64,000 nucleotides of DNA from Gambelia wislizenii (GCA_030847615.1 JAUMIR010000004.1:272389501-272453500); one strand, 5' to 3'; shown: positions 34,376 to 46,388, counted from the stretch's first letter. Translations and numbers: made by a program. The notes: generated by a model not told the origin, from the letters alone.

Positions 34376-34402
34376 TATGTGTGTGTGTGTGTGTGTGTGT
34401 GC
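34376..34402 (+). repeat. (TG)n microsatellite
   Basis: About 13 TG units are visible. Confidence 0.95.
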
Positions 34403-34835
34403 ATGCATAATCATTTAATTATTTTTAAACATTCCAAGACGGTTAGCATGTTCACAGTAACTCTTGCTCCAGGCCATCATTCAAACAACTTGCTTTGATG
34501 TGTGCTACCATGCCTAAGAGGCATGATTCTCCTGGTCCCTGTGTGTTTTGTAAATACACCCATAAATGTCCATCTCCCGGAGATGGCACCTACAGGAGTC
34601 CCTGGGGAAAATCAGTTTTAATACCAGCATCTTATCTTCTCTGGCCTTTTGCCCCACAACCTCTCCATCATCTATCATACAAAGCATTATTAACATGATG
34701 CAGTTTAAAGGTGCCATCTGTGTGCAGATTTTATAACACTTTCCCTAGAAAAGGTAGAAATTGATCTATACGAGAAGTTGACTTGAAGGTGTGCCAAGCT
34801 TTATCCGAGATCTTTGTATTAAGGTAGTTGAAAAT

Positions 34836-35387
34836 CTCTCTCTGGCTTTTCTTCACAAATGAAGATTCAGGAAGGACTCATCCCGCGGTTTCAGCTGATG
34901 ACTGAAAAGGCCAATCCGAGATAAACAAGTCTGGTTGCAGAAAGCACAGCAGAGGGTCTCCTTGGGTGATGTTTCCAGGTTGTGATTCTTTCTGCATTGT
35001 TGTTTCTCTTCAAGACTTGTTCAGCGTGAGTTCTCAAATAAAGCTGCAGCATTGTGGATAGTGCATCTCCATGTCTCCTGATGTGAAGCCAGGGCAGACC
35101 ATTGTTGGTGATCAATATGGCCAAACCTGAGATGTTGTTTCAGGGTATCCTTGTATCGCTTTTTTGGAGCACCCCTCTTATGCTGACCATGGCGAGTTCA
35201 CCGTAGAGTACTATTTTTGGGAGGTGATGGTCCTCCATCCTAGAAACGTGCCGTGTCCACCGCAGCTGTGTTCTCAATATCATGGCCTCAATGCTGGTGA
35301 TCCTTTCTTGGTTTGTTACAATTATATCTGCCCTAGCTAAAAACTCTGACCCACGGAAAGCAAGGTGTTCTACAGACATATCACAGA
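34836..35387 (-). mobile_element. Non-LTR retrotransposon 3' fragment (same family as 39867-41673)
   Basis: Minus frames carry ITSIEAMILRTQLRWTRHVS, RMEDHHLPKIVLYGEL and then remnants of the C-terminal zinc-finger region. The 3' terminus gaagaaaagccagagagag is the same as in the other two copies. The upstream side is cut off near the fold-back element at 35388. Confidence 0.85.
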
Positions 35388-35717
35388 GGACTTTTTTGGA
35401 TGGGGTTTTGTATAGGAAGCAGCCTCATTCTTGTTGCGAGGCTGCTGCACTGCAGGGGGTCCATTTTGGATGACGCTGTGCCCGCGCTGATACTGTTGCA
35501 GAAGTGCTGGGAGGCTGCAGCGCCATATTTGGTGATTTCCTAATCACGATCAACTTTCGTGATTAGAAAATCGCCAAATATGGCGCTGCAGCCTCCCAGC
35601 ACTACCGCAACAGTATTGGCAGGGGAGAGCATCATTCGAAATGGACCCCCTGCCATACAGCAGCCTCGCAACGGGGATGAGGCTGCTTCCATTACACAAC
35701 CCCATCTGAAAAAGTCC
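35388..35717. mobile_element. 330-bp fold-back transposon, copy 2
   Basis: It starts ggacttttttgga and ends gaaaaagtcc, is palindromic throughout, and has the same central cacgatcaactttcgtg as copy 1 at 8647-8975. AGA flanks both sides (35385-35387 and 35718-35720). The arms differ from copy 1 in sequence (gcctcgcaac, gcgctgcagcctcccagc), but the ends and loop are conserved. Confidence 0.88.
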
Positions 35718-36489
35718 AGAGGCAGCAGAGAAGCACTTGATCCAAAGGAATGTTTTTTCTAGTCAGCACTTTCAAAACTTTATTTGCTCATAAATTAGTA
35801 CACAGAATATCAACCATTTCTAATTTAGATCTAATATTCCCAGAGCTTGGAAGTATTGCTGTTTTGGATTGCAGCTCTCAGAACCTCCAGACAGCATATG
35901 TAGTGGTCATGCTTCCTAGGAGATACTGAGAACTTTAGTTCAAAAGGCAACATTTCATTTAGTTCAAAAAGCAACCATTCCTATCTAGCACTAGACAATT
36001 TAATATGTAGGCTATCTCCCCAGGTCTCCACAGCAAGGTAGAGGTCTAATGAGGAACAGAAGGGTACGTTTTCTCATTTCTTCTAACTTGTTCATCTTTT
36101 CCCTGCCTATACACCAATAATCCAGGGTTTATGTATATAATTTTAGCCCAATTGCTAACAGAGCCTTCAAAAGAGGTGGGGAAACTTGTTTGTTTGTTTG
36201 TTTTATTATAGATCCCACAATCTGTTTTGTGGAAGCCACCTTGGGTCCCATCATGTTAGGTCGTGATAACAACAACAACAACAACACACCTAGAAATCAG
36301 AGAAGCAAGCAAGTAACTCATTGGAGCTAAGAGTGTTGTATTTCTTTACATTCTACATTTATACTTCACTCAAGAGTCTTGAAGGAAATCTTAATCATTA
36401 ATGATTAATGCTATAATTGCACAGCAGGGAAGGATTTCAGGAGGGTGAGAGAAAAAAGTAAATCTTATTTTCCTTCCTCCTGACTCCGT

Positions 36490-36647
36490 TTGGAGTGTGG
36501 TGGAGTCTCCTCCTTTGGAGGTTTATAAACAGAGGTTGGATGGCCATCTGTAGGGAGTGCTTTGTTTGTGTATTCCTGCATGGCAGGGGTTTGGACTGGA
36601 TGGCCCTTGTGGTCTCTTCCAGCTCTATGATTCTATGATTCTATGGA
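36490..36647 (+). mobile_element. CR1 LINE 3' end
   Basis: The sequence gtggtggagtctcctccttt, ggatggccatctgt and the tandem gattctat tail are diagnostic of CR1. Confidence 0.88.
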
Positions 36648-37060
36648 CTTTATCAGATGAGCATCTAAAAATGCTGTAATTCCACTATTGAGGAAAGCTG
36701 AAACATAGGACTTTATCAGGCACATAAAATGCAATATCATAATGATGCCACATAACTGTGAAAGGGGATGCATATCAGATGATGTCACCCTTTTGCAGTT
36801 ATATCCCGGGCAAAACATGTAGTTTTTTATTGACAGCTGAAGCCGTCAATAGATCCCCATGGTGCTTTTGTGTCAGCATGTGGAACCTCACGTCATTGTA
36901 CTCACGTCAATGCAGTGCCAATGGCTGGTCCGGCACGAACACTTCTGGTGAGATTGCAACAGCCAGGTAAGTGATGCACTTTTTCTGACCCTTCCCAGGT
37001 TACTTGGGGCCTTTACATTTTTGTTCTTCTGCCACTCATTATCCAGCAGAAGCAAACTTT
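36648..37060. mobile_element. Partial MITE related to the 874 and 49587 elements
   Basis: It begins with ggactttatcagatgagc right after the CR1 tail. Its later part (gaacacttctggtgagat, ccaggtaagtgatg, cccaggttacttg) matches 49820-49895. The right terminal repeat was not found, so it is probably truncated or composite. Confidence 0.5.
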
Positions 37061-38790
37061 GAGATATTTCTGAGAAGAGGTGATAAATACTGCCTCGGGG
37101 CTATGAGGCAGAAAGAAGAACAAAGGAGAAGAACAAGGAGTTACCTGAGCTGGAGACTGTCATCCCAACTGGATGAGAATGCTTGGTAGAGGCTGGTCTG
37201 AAACGCTTAGACTCCCAACCCCATGAACATCTAGCACATTTGGACTGCATCCTTGTTAGTACATTAGGGAACTGTCTAGTTTAGTCATGCCAGGGCTTTT
37301 GTTTATTTTAGAGACTTGGCTGGCATGACTAGACTTACCTGTAACTTTGTAATTTCCAAAGTGTGCCTGGAAGGAAGGAGCCTTCCATGGAAGAGACACC
37401 TTTATCTTTATGCTATGTAGTTCTGCTTAGAATAAACTTGCTTTAAAGCTATCCTTTCTGCACATTTCTTTTTCATGTGCTTTGCTCGGCTTTCTTCCCA
37501 CAGGGTGGTGGGAGGTAAAGCTCTACAGAGACAGAATGGGATATACATATTGAACCCTGTAACTTCCCATTGGGTTACACTGAAAGGGTTAAAGTCAATG
37601 GGTGGCAGCAGAGAGTTTTAGGTTAACCCTGGAGTTCTCAGGTAGTGTGTGCATAGAAAAACTCTAGAGCATCACAGGAATATAAACAAAACTTACAGAT
37701 ATAATACTTGGTACCCAAACATGATTGTAAGTGACAATGCTGTAGTAGGTATTTCTTTAGATTTCTGAATAGGGAACAAAGTAAAAATGGATCCTGTAAG
37801 ACTTACCTTATTTCTCTACTTCTTGAGGTAATTCCACCCATGGCTCAGTGAAACGACCAAAGAATATATATATTTTCCAAAGGACACTGAGAGCAGGAGG
37901 TTGTCTATACAAGAAGAAATGATGCACACACTATACCCGCACATTATTGGCAATTCGCAGCAGCTCTCTCTTGTCTCCATGGCATTTTGACAAAAACGAT
38001 AGGCTTTGAAGCTCTCCACTCTGATGTTCACATGGCTATCATGAATCAACATAGTGGCTGTGTTATTTTTTGTGTGTGGGGTTATTGGGGTGATTGGGGG
38101 AGACTCTGGAAGGTGAGAACCTGGCAGCAGCTGGAGACAATATGGAGGGCAGCCATGGTGAGGAAGAGGAGGAGAGACCTGTCTGCCTTTGGCCTCATAT
38201 TCTGACTGTAATTTAAAGGGACCAAAGAAGCCATCCAGCCATCCACTGGGAGAAGGAAGAGATGGGGCACTCTTCACTGCTGTGGCTTCATCTCACTTTC
38301 CCAAAGAAGCAACCCAGCTTGGGAAGGCACTGCACATTTACAGCAGAGTTTTAAAAACACTTTGAGGAAATTCTCAAAGTCCGTTACCTCACAATTTTTG
38401 TGGTTTTTGGCCCCCCTCCTTCTGAATACCATGATTCAACGTGGTATCTCATTAAGACAAATGGAATTCTCTTGCTGTAATTAGCAATCTCCAGTCAGAC
38501 CATCACAGCAGATGCCATAGTTCCTGAGGGCTAGCCTCCCCTTCTGACCTCAGAGCAGGTGATTATGCACTGAAAAGACAGAGTCCTAGTGCTCTTCCCA
38601 CCCATGGCAGTGGCACCACACAGGTGGTTGGCTAGCTGTGATGACAGACCCATAGCTTCACTGGGGGTACTTTAAACCTAAAGGCAGGTAAAGTGTGGTG
38701 CTGAAAATCAGGGTAGTTCAAATTTTATGTGTCACAGCCCCAGGCCAAAGTAGTCTGAATTTCATCCAGATTTTTACTCCAGTATAGACA
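37060..38790. other. Non-coding, LTR-like features possible
   Basis: 37250-37510 has a compact unit with aataaact (37431) followed by sequence ending tcttcccacag, which could be a degraded LTR or a retrotransposon 3' end. I found no gag/pol-like frame. The rest contains no recognised exon or repeat end. Confidence 0.3.
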
Positions 38791-39866
38791 CGCCCATAGT
38801 AAATCATCTACCATGTCTCAGTCTGAACTGGGACCTGTCCCAAGGTTTCCCAGATCCCTGTCCATTTTTGTCAATGTGTCACATACTGGTGTAAACCCAC
38901 CACATATCCCATTATTCTGATATTGAATTGCAACCACTATATATACCATTATTTCAATTTGGGATCAATGTTTAATTGGCTGGATATTAATTTGGCCAGT
39001 AATGGGGCCATCCAAGGGCTGACGGAAACAAGCATACTCTGGGAAACAAGAGTCAAACGAAGTTCATGCACATACTCTGCCAATGAAGTGGGCCTGATAA
39101 ATTACCCAAAGATTCACACCTTTACAACAAGCATACAACATTCCTTTGTGAAACAAGGAGACCCTTCCTGTAACATGCAGGACTTGACTGACAGCTATTT
39201 GCCACATTGGTTGATTTCATTGCTTTGCAAATCAGAACATCCCCTAGTCAAAGGAAAAGTGCCTGTCAATCACTTGATACTAGGTTACCCCCATTCCCCC
39301 AATACCTAACTAGTTCAGAAATCCTTTGTTCATACAATTGAGAGTTATCTGAAGATTAATTGTCCTTTGATCCAGAGTGCACCTTCAAAGGAATTTTCCT
39401 TATAACCCCCCCTGGAAAACTTGAGTTCTTTGGTTCAGATTCTCCTTCCTTCTGAATCCACATCACTCTGTTCCTTGATCCCCACCCTTCTCTCCGTTCT
39501 TCTGAATTCCCATTAACACCTCCTGGACCTCTGGCTGGCTTCCAACCAACCAACCTTACACACTCCTTCCCCACTTGCATAATCTTAACCTCCCCTTCCT
39601 AAGTTTTTCCCACCCCACTTTCTGTTCCTGCTACTGAAGGGTAACACCGCTTCTCCTGAGGAGCCCCAGCTGCAGGCGCAGGTGCAGTATCACCCCAAGA
39701 AGCCCCAGCCTAATTTCCTTTTCTAACTATTTCTTGCCTTACTCTGATAGCCTTGTCTGCTTGTTTAAATGAATGTGTGTCATGTGTGGATGCTTCACTT
39801 AGGTCAATAAAGTTCCTTCAGTTATTTTTGACATCAAACTCCCGTGTCTTTCCTGGCTCCACCAGT

Positions 39867-41673
39867 CTCTCTCTGGCTTTTCTTCGCAAACGAAGATTCA
39901 GGAAGGACTCATCCCGCACTTTCTGCAAGCGCACTGATGATTAAAAAGGCCAATCCGAGATAAACAAGTCCGGTTGCAAAAAGCACAGCAGAAGGTCTCC
40001 TTGGGTGATGTTTTTGGGTTGTGATTCTTTCTGCGTTGTCGTTTCTCTTCAAGACTTGTTCATCGTGAGTTCTCAAATAAGGCTTCAGCATTGTGGATAG
40101 TGCGTCTCCATGCCTCCCGATGTGAGGCCAGGGCGGACCACTGTTGGTGATCAATTTGGCCAAGCCTGAGATGTTGTTTCAGGGAGTCCTTGTATCGCTT
40201 TTTTGGAGCGCCCCTCTTACGCTGACCCGTGGCGAGTTCACCGTAGAGTAGTATTTTTGGGAGGCAATGCAACATTCGTCACATAGTCAGTCCAGTGTAT
40301 ATTTAGGATTGTGCGTAGACAGCGCAGATGAAAGCGCTTGAGGAGTCGTAGGTGGTGGCGATAGGTGACCCATGTTTCAGATCCATAAAGGAGGATAGAC
40401 AGTATGATGGCTCTATACACACTGATTTTTGTGCTTTGCCTCAGGTGTTTATTGCTCCAGACTCTTTTGTGAAGTTTTCCAAATGCACTATATGCCTTTG
40501 CTAATCTGTGATCGATCTCTTTGTCAATCTTGGCATCTGAGGAGATGATGCTTCCCAGGTAGGTGAACTGCTGAACGGACTTGAGCACAGATTTGCCGAC
40601 GGCAATGTGGGGATGGTGGTGTTCGTCCTTTGGTGCAGGCTGGTAAAGAACTTCTGTTTTCTATGATACAAAAGCCAATGAAAAATGAATTGGACATAGC
40701 TCCCACTTTGGAAGAGACCCTTAAGGCCATACAGCAGATGAAAAACGGCAAGGCAGCTGGGATTGATGGAATCCCACCTGAAGTTTGGAAACACGGAGGT
40801 CATGCACTCCATGAAAAATTCCACAAATTCCTTGTGAATTGCTGGGAAAAAGGGGAACTGCCATCAGACCTCCGAGATGCAGTCATCATCACCCTGTACA
40901 AGAAAAAAGAAGCAAAATCCGATTGCTCAAACTATTGAGGCATAACACTGCTCTCTATTGCTGGAAAAATCCTTGCAAGGATACTCCTGAACAGATTAGT
41001 TCCTGCTATTGCAGAAGAACTTCTCCCTGAAAGCCAATGTGGCTTCAGAGCCAATAGGAGCACTACAGACATGGTATTTGCCCTTAGGCAACTGCAAGAA
41101 AAATGTAGGGAGCAGAACAAGGGTCTCTATGTAACATTTGTCGACCTCACCAAAGCCTTTGACACTGTAAGTAGAAAAGGTCTGTGGCAGATCCTGGAAA
41201 GACTAGGATGTCCCCCCAAATTCCTTAAAATGATTATCTTGCTACACGAGGGACAGCGTGGTCAAGTCAGATATGGCGATGCTCTTTCAGAGCCCTTTCT
41301 AATAACTAATGGAGTGAAGCAAGGTTGTGTTCTTGCACCAACTTTATTTACAATCTTCTTTAGCACGATGCTCCAAAGGGCTATGGCAGAGCTTGAAGAA
41401 GACGACGGCATCTATATACGCTACCGTACTGATGGTAGCTTGTTTAACTTAAGCCGTCTGAGGGCTCACACTAAGACTCTAAACTATCTAGTCCGTGAGC
41501 TGCTCTTCGCCGATGATGCTGCCCTTGTTGCCCACACAGAAGCAGCTCTGCAGCGCCTAACATCCTGCATTGCAACAGCTGCAGAGCTGTTTGGGCTAGA
41601 AGTCAACCTGAAGAAAACAGAAGTTCTTTACCAGCCTGCACCACAGGACGAACACCACCATCCCCACATTGCC
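39867..41673. mobile_element. Non-LTR retrotransposon with inverted 5' half (twin priming)
   Basis: A 12-bp duplication, ggctccaccagt, flanks it (39855-39866 and 41674-41685). 39867-40660 is the 3' half on minus: FTYLGSIISSDAKIDKEIDH, WVTYRHHLRLLKRFHLRCLR, and the 3' end aagccagagagag. 40661-41673 is the 5' half on plus: NGKAAGIDGIPPEVWK, then ESQCGFRANRSTTDMVF, TFVDLTKAFDT, GVKQGCVLAPTLF and LLFADDAALV, a full RT core with one in-frame stop near 40936. The two halves share a 61-bp stretch at the joint (40600-40660 and 41613-41673). The clade was not determined. Confidence 0.93.
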
Positions 41674-41772
41674 GGCTCCACCAGTACACATAGGATAAAG
41701 ATCTTGTACATTATGCAACCTCTTGTTTTGCCATTTGAGTCACTATTCCCCTTTGTAAGATCATTTTCATGA
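41071..41772 (+). pseudogene. Reverse transcriptase core (5' half of inverted LINE)
   Basis: The open frame holds the RT palm motifs: FVDLTKAFD (first catalytic Asp), GVKQGCVLAP and FADDAA (the DD pair). The true coding ends at the inversion joint near 41673; the last residues run into flanking DNA. An internal stop separates it from the 40630-40938 segment. Confidence 0.88.
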
Positions 41773-42082
41773 GTGAATTTTTCAACAGACATGATTGTTT
41801 CGCATTACACCTGTTTACATAGAAGTCCGTTGGCCAGGGTCCAGAATATTGCCTTTGAATGATCAGTTCTCTTGCTAGACGACATAACATTGCTATGTTT
41901 TTACAGTGAAATGAAGACAAATGTTAACAACAGTACAATTTACTTGCCTTAATAGAATATATAACATTTGACACTATGCATCTATAGAATAAGTGAAAGA
42001 CAAAAGCTGTTCTGGAAGAAATATATGAAGCAGAAGATCACCCAAGTAACAAGTTCACCAGTTAGTAAGAAAAGAAATATTC

Positions 42083-42203
42083 TCATTTTGGATATAGATT
42101 TTCTGTTTTCTGTCTTCTTGTAACATGACCTCTGAAGTGATCTAAATTTTTAAAGAGTCCAAAATACTCTACAAGAAGAAAAACCATTTTTGTAGGAAGA
42201 AAT
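42083..42203 (-). pseudogene. Copy E terminal exon
   Basis: It has the acceptor (cgcag) and FLPTKMVFLLVEYFGLFKNL then DHFRGHVTRRQKTEN. A small deletion past QKTE moves the stop, extending it by a few residues (LYPK) compared with F and B. Confidence 0.7.
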
Positions 42204-42844
42204 CTGCGGAGAAAACAATATAGTATTTCTGGTTAGCTCTGAAAAAAAAAAGTTTGACATTTTCAGGGCTGGCCAGGAAGTTCTTCCCTCCACCCACAAT
42301 CTCAGGCAGTGAAAGTAAGGAACTGCTTTTGCATGTTAAGAGATGAGTGGAGAATTTCAGATACCTTCCTGGGATGAGGGACTGAGTTACTTTTTTTTTT
42401 TAAGCAGCAAGAGCCATTAGGATAATCAGGATGTTCCTTTTTAAACTTTCTCCATTCTTCCTTGCTTCAAAGAGTTTTTAATTTTGTTTATCTTTTATTA
42501 AATATTTTGTAAAAAAACCATACAAACATTAGCATTATCAAAATAAAATAAACAACGATAACTGCGGGACACTGTGAGGGTTGGACAAAGAATTATAATA
42601 TGTGTACTGTATATCATTCTTTTTCAGGTATGTTATGGTGAGCAAGAGTTTACAAAGAAAATGTGCCTTTCCAAAGGGATCAATGGTCTCTTGTGAGGTT
42701 GCAGCCACCGTGACTCTTTGTTTACATAGTCAATAAAGCTCAACCATTCTACATGTATTTATTTATTTATTTTTCATTTTTTTAGTAGCTGGGGATGGCA
42801 GCACAGTCCAGTCTTTCTTTTTTAAACATTCCCCAGTTAGCCAA

Positions 42845-43103
42845 GCAGTAGCCAAACAATTAGCCAGACACTCATCCTCCTTGCATATCTACCCCCAGGA
42901 ACAAGACATTCAAATATACAAATTTACATATCCTCTTCAACAGGGACTCACAGTATATACCCCCCCCCACCTACCCAACCATACTCTGAAGCCACAGATG
43001 CAGGCAAAATATCAGGAATAAACTCTTCTAGAACACGGCCTCACAGCCCAGAAAAAATCATGAAGAACCTATGGATGCCGGCCTTGAAAGCCTTCAACTT
43101 CAC
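42845..43103 (+). mobile_element. Penelope-like element 3' UTR fragment
   Basis: The text gaacacggcctcacagccca and aacctatggatgccggcctt matches the 3' part of the elements at 20968 and 57082. It interrupts ttccccag/cttccccaa, which is continuous at 20212, so it inserted after copies E and F diverged. Confidence 0.75.
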
Positions 43104-43380
43104 ACCTTCCCCAATTCTTTTTTGCCTTTAAACAGCATGATATCCCCGCTGGAGTGGGACAGGTATTCTTTTCTATCTTACTCCACCTTTCATTTGAAGG
43201 TTAAACACATATGCATTGTAATGTGAGGTAACTACTGAAGGAAAAGACTCAAGGCCAGGATAGCCCTGTCCTTACTCTCCTTCTGTAGGCAGGTAAAACA
43301 TTTCTCTGTTGTCAGGCTTTTACAAACTGAATAGGGTTGGGCTTTTAATGCGGTGTGGTGCTGTTTTTAAGATTTGTATG

Positions 43381-43700
43381 CAGTTGTCCATTCATATTCA
43401 TTGGGGTTTGGTTCCAGGACCCCCCGTGGATACCAAAATCCATGAATATTCAAGTCCAGTTATATGCAATGGCATAGCAAAATGGTGTCCCTTATATAAG
43501 ATGGCAAAATCAAGGTTTGCTTTTTGGATTATTATTTTTTAAAGAATACAGTTGTCCCTCCACATTCATGGATTTGACATTCACAGATTTGAGTATTCAT
43601 GGCTTGAAAATATTCCGTAAAAAATAATAATCCTAATAGCAAATCTTGATTTTGCCATCTTATATCAGGGACACCATTTTGCTATGCTATAATAATGAAG
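43381..43700. mobile_element. Two Tigger-like MITE copies, opposite orientation
   Basis: 43381-43545 starts cagttgtccattcatattca with gtttggttccaggacc. 43551-43700 starts cagttgtccctccacattca and runs to the tatcagggacaccattttgc region in reverse. Both belong to the family at 4203, 46428 and 55282. Confidence 0.65.
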
Positions 43701-43704
43701 AACT

Positions 43705-43975
43705 TTTGTTAGTAAAACATAGTGGGAGGGAAATGGAAGCAGCACAGAGGGAAGATGACGGGAGATCGCAAGAAAGGGGTGTGCGAAACAGGGCACTGCT
43801 ACTGGAACAGCCCCGTTTCTGTCTCGATCCCCCCAGGGAATAATTTCCCCATGTGAAAATCTCCTCTGTCAGAGAGCTCTGGTGCCACAACAAAATACAA
43901 ATCCCAGGATTCCATAGGATGGAGCCATGATTGTTAAAGTGGTATCAAACTGCATTATTTCTGCAATGTGTCAGC
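43705..43975. repeat. Interspersed repeat shared with 48455-48715
   Basis: Both contain gaacagccccgtttctgtc, ggaataatttccccatgtga, aaaatctcc and aaagtggtatcaaactgcat. It resembles the common squamate hAT-derived repeat ending in attaaagtggtatcaaactg, but the terminal repeats were not both located. Confidence 0.65.
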
Positions 43976-44239
43976 AGTCCAAGAGTCTCCTGTGTTTGTA
44001 CCTACTATAAATCATATTATGATTTTAATATATCTTCCAGGGGTTGGGGGGGGGAATGCATGTGTTCTCTGCCCCACCCTACAAGATCTTTCTGGGGACC
44101 CAGAGAGAACCACAAAATGGGCTTCAGGTCCCTGTGCGGCCCACAGATTGCATGTTGCCCATTCCTTTTCTAGGCTGTGTCAATAAATCAGAGTGTGCAT
44201 TGGACACAGCACCTCAAGTTTTCCTTTGTATTCCTGTAG

Positions 44240-44371
44240 GTTAAAAAAGAAGTAGGAGATGTAGACATTCTAATCAATGATGCAGGTATAGTGAAAGGAA
44301 AGACCTTTGTTGATCTTGCTGACTCAGATATGCAAGAAACACTGAAAATCAACACTGAAGCCCATTTCTGG
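44240..44371 (+). pseudogene. Copy E exon 2 (inverted, NDAG instead of NNAG)
   Basis: It is 132 nt, with acceptor ctgtag and donor gtgatt. It reads [20 protein letters not shown] and closes INTEAHFW. Asn to Asp in the NNAG motif would weaken the Rossmann fold. Confidence 0.8.
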
Positions 44372-44589
44372 GTGATTGTTTTCTTCCTGTAACTATAAAA
44401 TGGTATTGAATTCCTGTTTTCAGAAAAAATGTATGTTTTGAGTATATTTGTGAAATCAAGGTACAGCTGGTGTTAGAAAATGAAAATCTACAAATTCTGT
44501 GTTTTCTTTAGCATTGTGGTGCTAAGTAATTTAAAATAGTATCCTTGTTGCTAAGGTAAGCAAAAGAGGAACAGTGGTTTTTCTGCCTC

Positions 44590-45240
44590 TTTTTTTTTTC
44601 TTAAAGTGTATATTGGCAGACTCAGGTGTTGGGAATAGGTACACCTGAGGCCCCTGTCAGCTCCGACCTGGGCACTGAACACACTGGGCTAAAATGAAGG
44701 GTCTGTATGAGGATTGCTGAGCTACGTCCCTGTCCTCTGGGGCTCACCTTTAGTTTAGAAGGTCACAATGAGTAGGTGGCTAGTGTTCTGAGTCCTTTGG
44801 CAAGCCAGGCATTTAAGAGGGAACTAGTCAAGATCTGGGATACCAGGGCTAAGTACACTGAGTCCTTTACTGTACATGGCTGTGGAATAATGAGCTACAG
44901 TGAAGGGCCCCCTACAAGGAATAGATTCCCACCCTGGGAGAATAGCACTTAAACATAACTCTGCCAGGCTAAGAGCCCTCCTTTACAGGTCTTTCACACC
45001 ACTACCCTTTGAATAAATGGGAAGGAAGGAAGGAAGGAGGGAAGGAAGGAAGGAAAGAAGGAAGGAAAGCTTCCACCCTGACCAGCTATGTTCTCATTGC
45101 ACTGGTCTCTCCATTGCTCTTCCTAGATAACTCTGCAAAAGAGAGGTGCATCAAACAGCAGTAGATGACCAGCCAGGCAGCCATGTGACCAGCCATGTGT
45201 TTCCTTCTCATTCTATCCCATTCAGGCCACACCCCTGTAA
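44590..45240. other. Copy E inverted intron 2, extra non-coding sequence
   Basis: There is no SDR exon or repeat family I recognise. It includes an imperfect (GAAG)n tract at 45019-45068. Confidence 0.45.
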
Positions 45241-45544
45241 TGAAAAAGATGGTAAAACCCAATTATTGTCATTATAGAGTAGAGGAATTAATTCCTTTCA
45301 CTGAATCCTTTCAGATAATAATGATGTTCAGTGCTCATTAGTCAGTAAAATAATGAATTGTAAGTAATGTGCTTTTTTTAATGTGTTACTAACAAGCTCT
45401 GGATAATGGTTATGAAAACCTGAACAACGATGCCAGCATATGTCCTTTAATTGTAATGATTTGTCTCATGACTCTGCTTAATCAAATATGGGAATTACAT
45501 GAAGCATGCCTGCTATTAATGATGATATACCAACTGTGTCACAG

Positions 45545-45644
45545 ACTTGTAAAGCCTTCCTTCCAGCCACGATTGCCTGCAATGAAGGCCATTTGGTAAC
45601 TGTTGCTAGTGTATCAGACTTAGTTGGGAGTAATAAAGTCACAG
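45545..45644 (+). pseudogene. Copy E exon 3 (inverted)
   Basis: It is 100 nt, with acceptor gtcacag and donor gtcagt. It encodes [20 protein letters not shown] then ASV, keeping the catalytic Ser. Its flanks match copy B introns 2 and 3 in reverse. Confidence 0.8.
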
Positions 45645-46174
45645 GTCAGTAAGCTATGTATCTATTTATTATCCATGCAATCAAAGCATAGACTCAAAGA
45701 TAATTGGGATAATTGCATAGGAATCAGTGCAAACCAAGCATCTTAATTTGTGGAAGTAGTTACTAGAGAAAGAGCAAATCTGGAAAAGAATTGGAGGAAT
45801 ATATCTGTGTAGATGGGGATATTACTCTATACACTTACTCAATACTCTATACACATTTTATTTTATTATTTAGAAAATATTTTTCTTCAACACATACCAG
45901 GTCAGGGAGCACTGCACATATATTAAAAGCAAGAAAACACAATCATAAAACAATAAAAGGCAATAAAATAATCATGAAGCCAACTGACCAGCTTAAAATC
46001 TCCAGCCAAGTGATCCAGAGTGATTACAGGTTCAGCATCAGCTACTCCTTCATGGGAATGGCATTTGAAAAATGGGCACTACAACAATTTTTGTACAATG
46101 AATAAAAGGCACTGGCAGTCTCCACTGCAGATCCCTAGTGCCAGTAACCTTATCCCATTTTGCCACAGCCTTAT

Positions 46175-46388
46175 TTGGGAACTCACGCCAAACAAGTTTT
46201 GAAGAGAAACGACAACACAGAAAGAATCACAACCCGAAAACATCACCCAAGGAGACCTTCTTCTGTGCTTTCTGCAACCAGACTTGTTTATCTCAGATTG
46301 GCCTTTTTAGTCATCAGCATGCTTGCAGAAAGCATGGGATGAGTCCTTCCTGAATCTTCATTTGCGAAGAAAAGCCAGAGAGAGAGTA
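46175..46388 (+). mobile_element. LINE 3' fragment with C2HC finger
   Basis: The frame ending at 46353 reads FEEKRQHRKNHNPK, CAFCNQTCLSQIGLFSHQHAC and RKHGMSPS: a C-x2-C-x12-H-x3-C pattern closing the ORF. It has the same gaagaaaagccagagagag end as the copies at 34836 and 39867. Confidence 0.85.

Larger units (their letters stand above)
38886..41811. mobile_element. About 2.9 kb insertion absent from the copy F flank
   Basis: The flank of exon F reads straight through (19450-19490, cacacattggtttacatag). In the copy E flank the same text is interrupted between 38886 (catactggtgtaaac) and 41811 (ctgtttacatagaag). The outer part holds a 128-residue frame (38923-39309) with no motif I recognise and an aataaagttccttcag near 39807. 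A LINE is nested inside it at 39867-41673. The identity of the outer element is unknown. Confidence 0.55.

Noticed and set aside
38923..39309. 128-aa frame as a host gene
   Set aside because: It lies inside an insertion absent from the paralogous flank and shows no motif; kept only as part of an unknown element.
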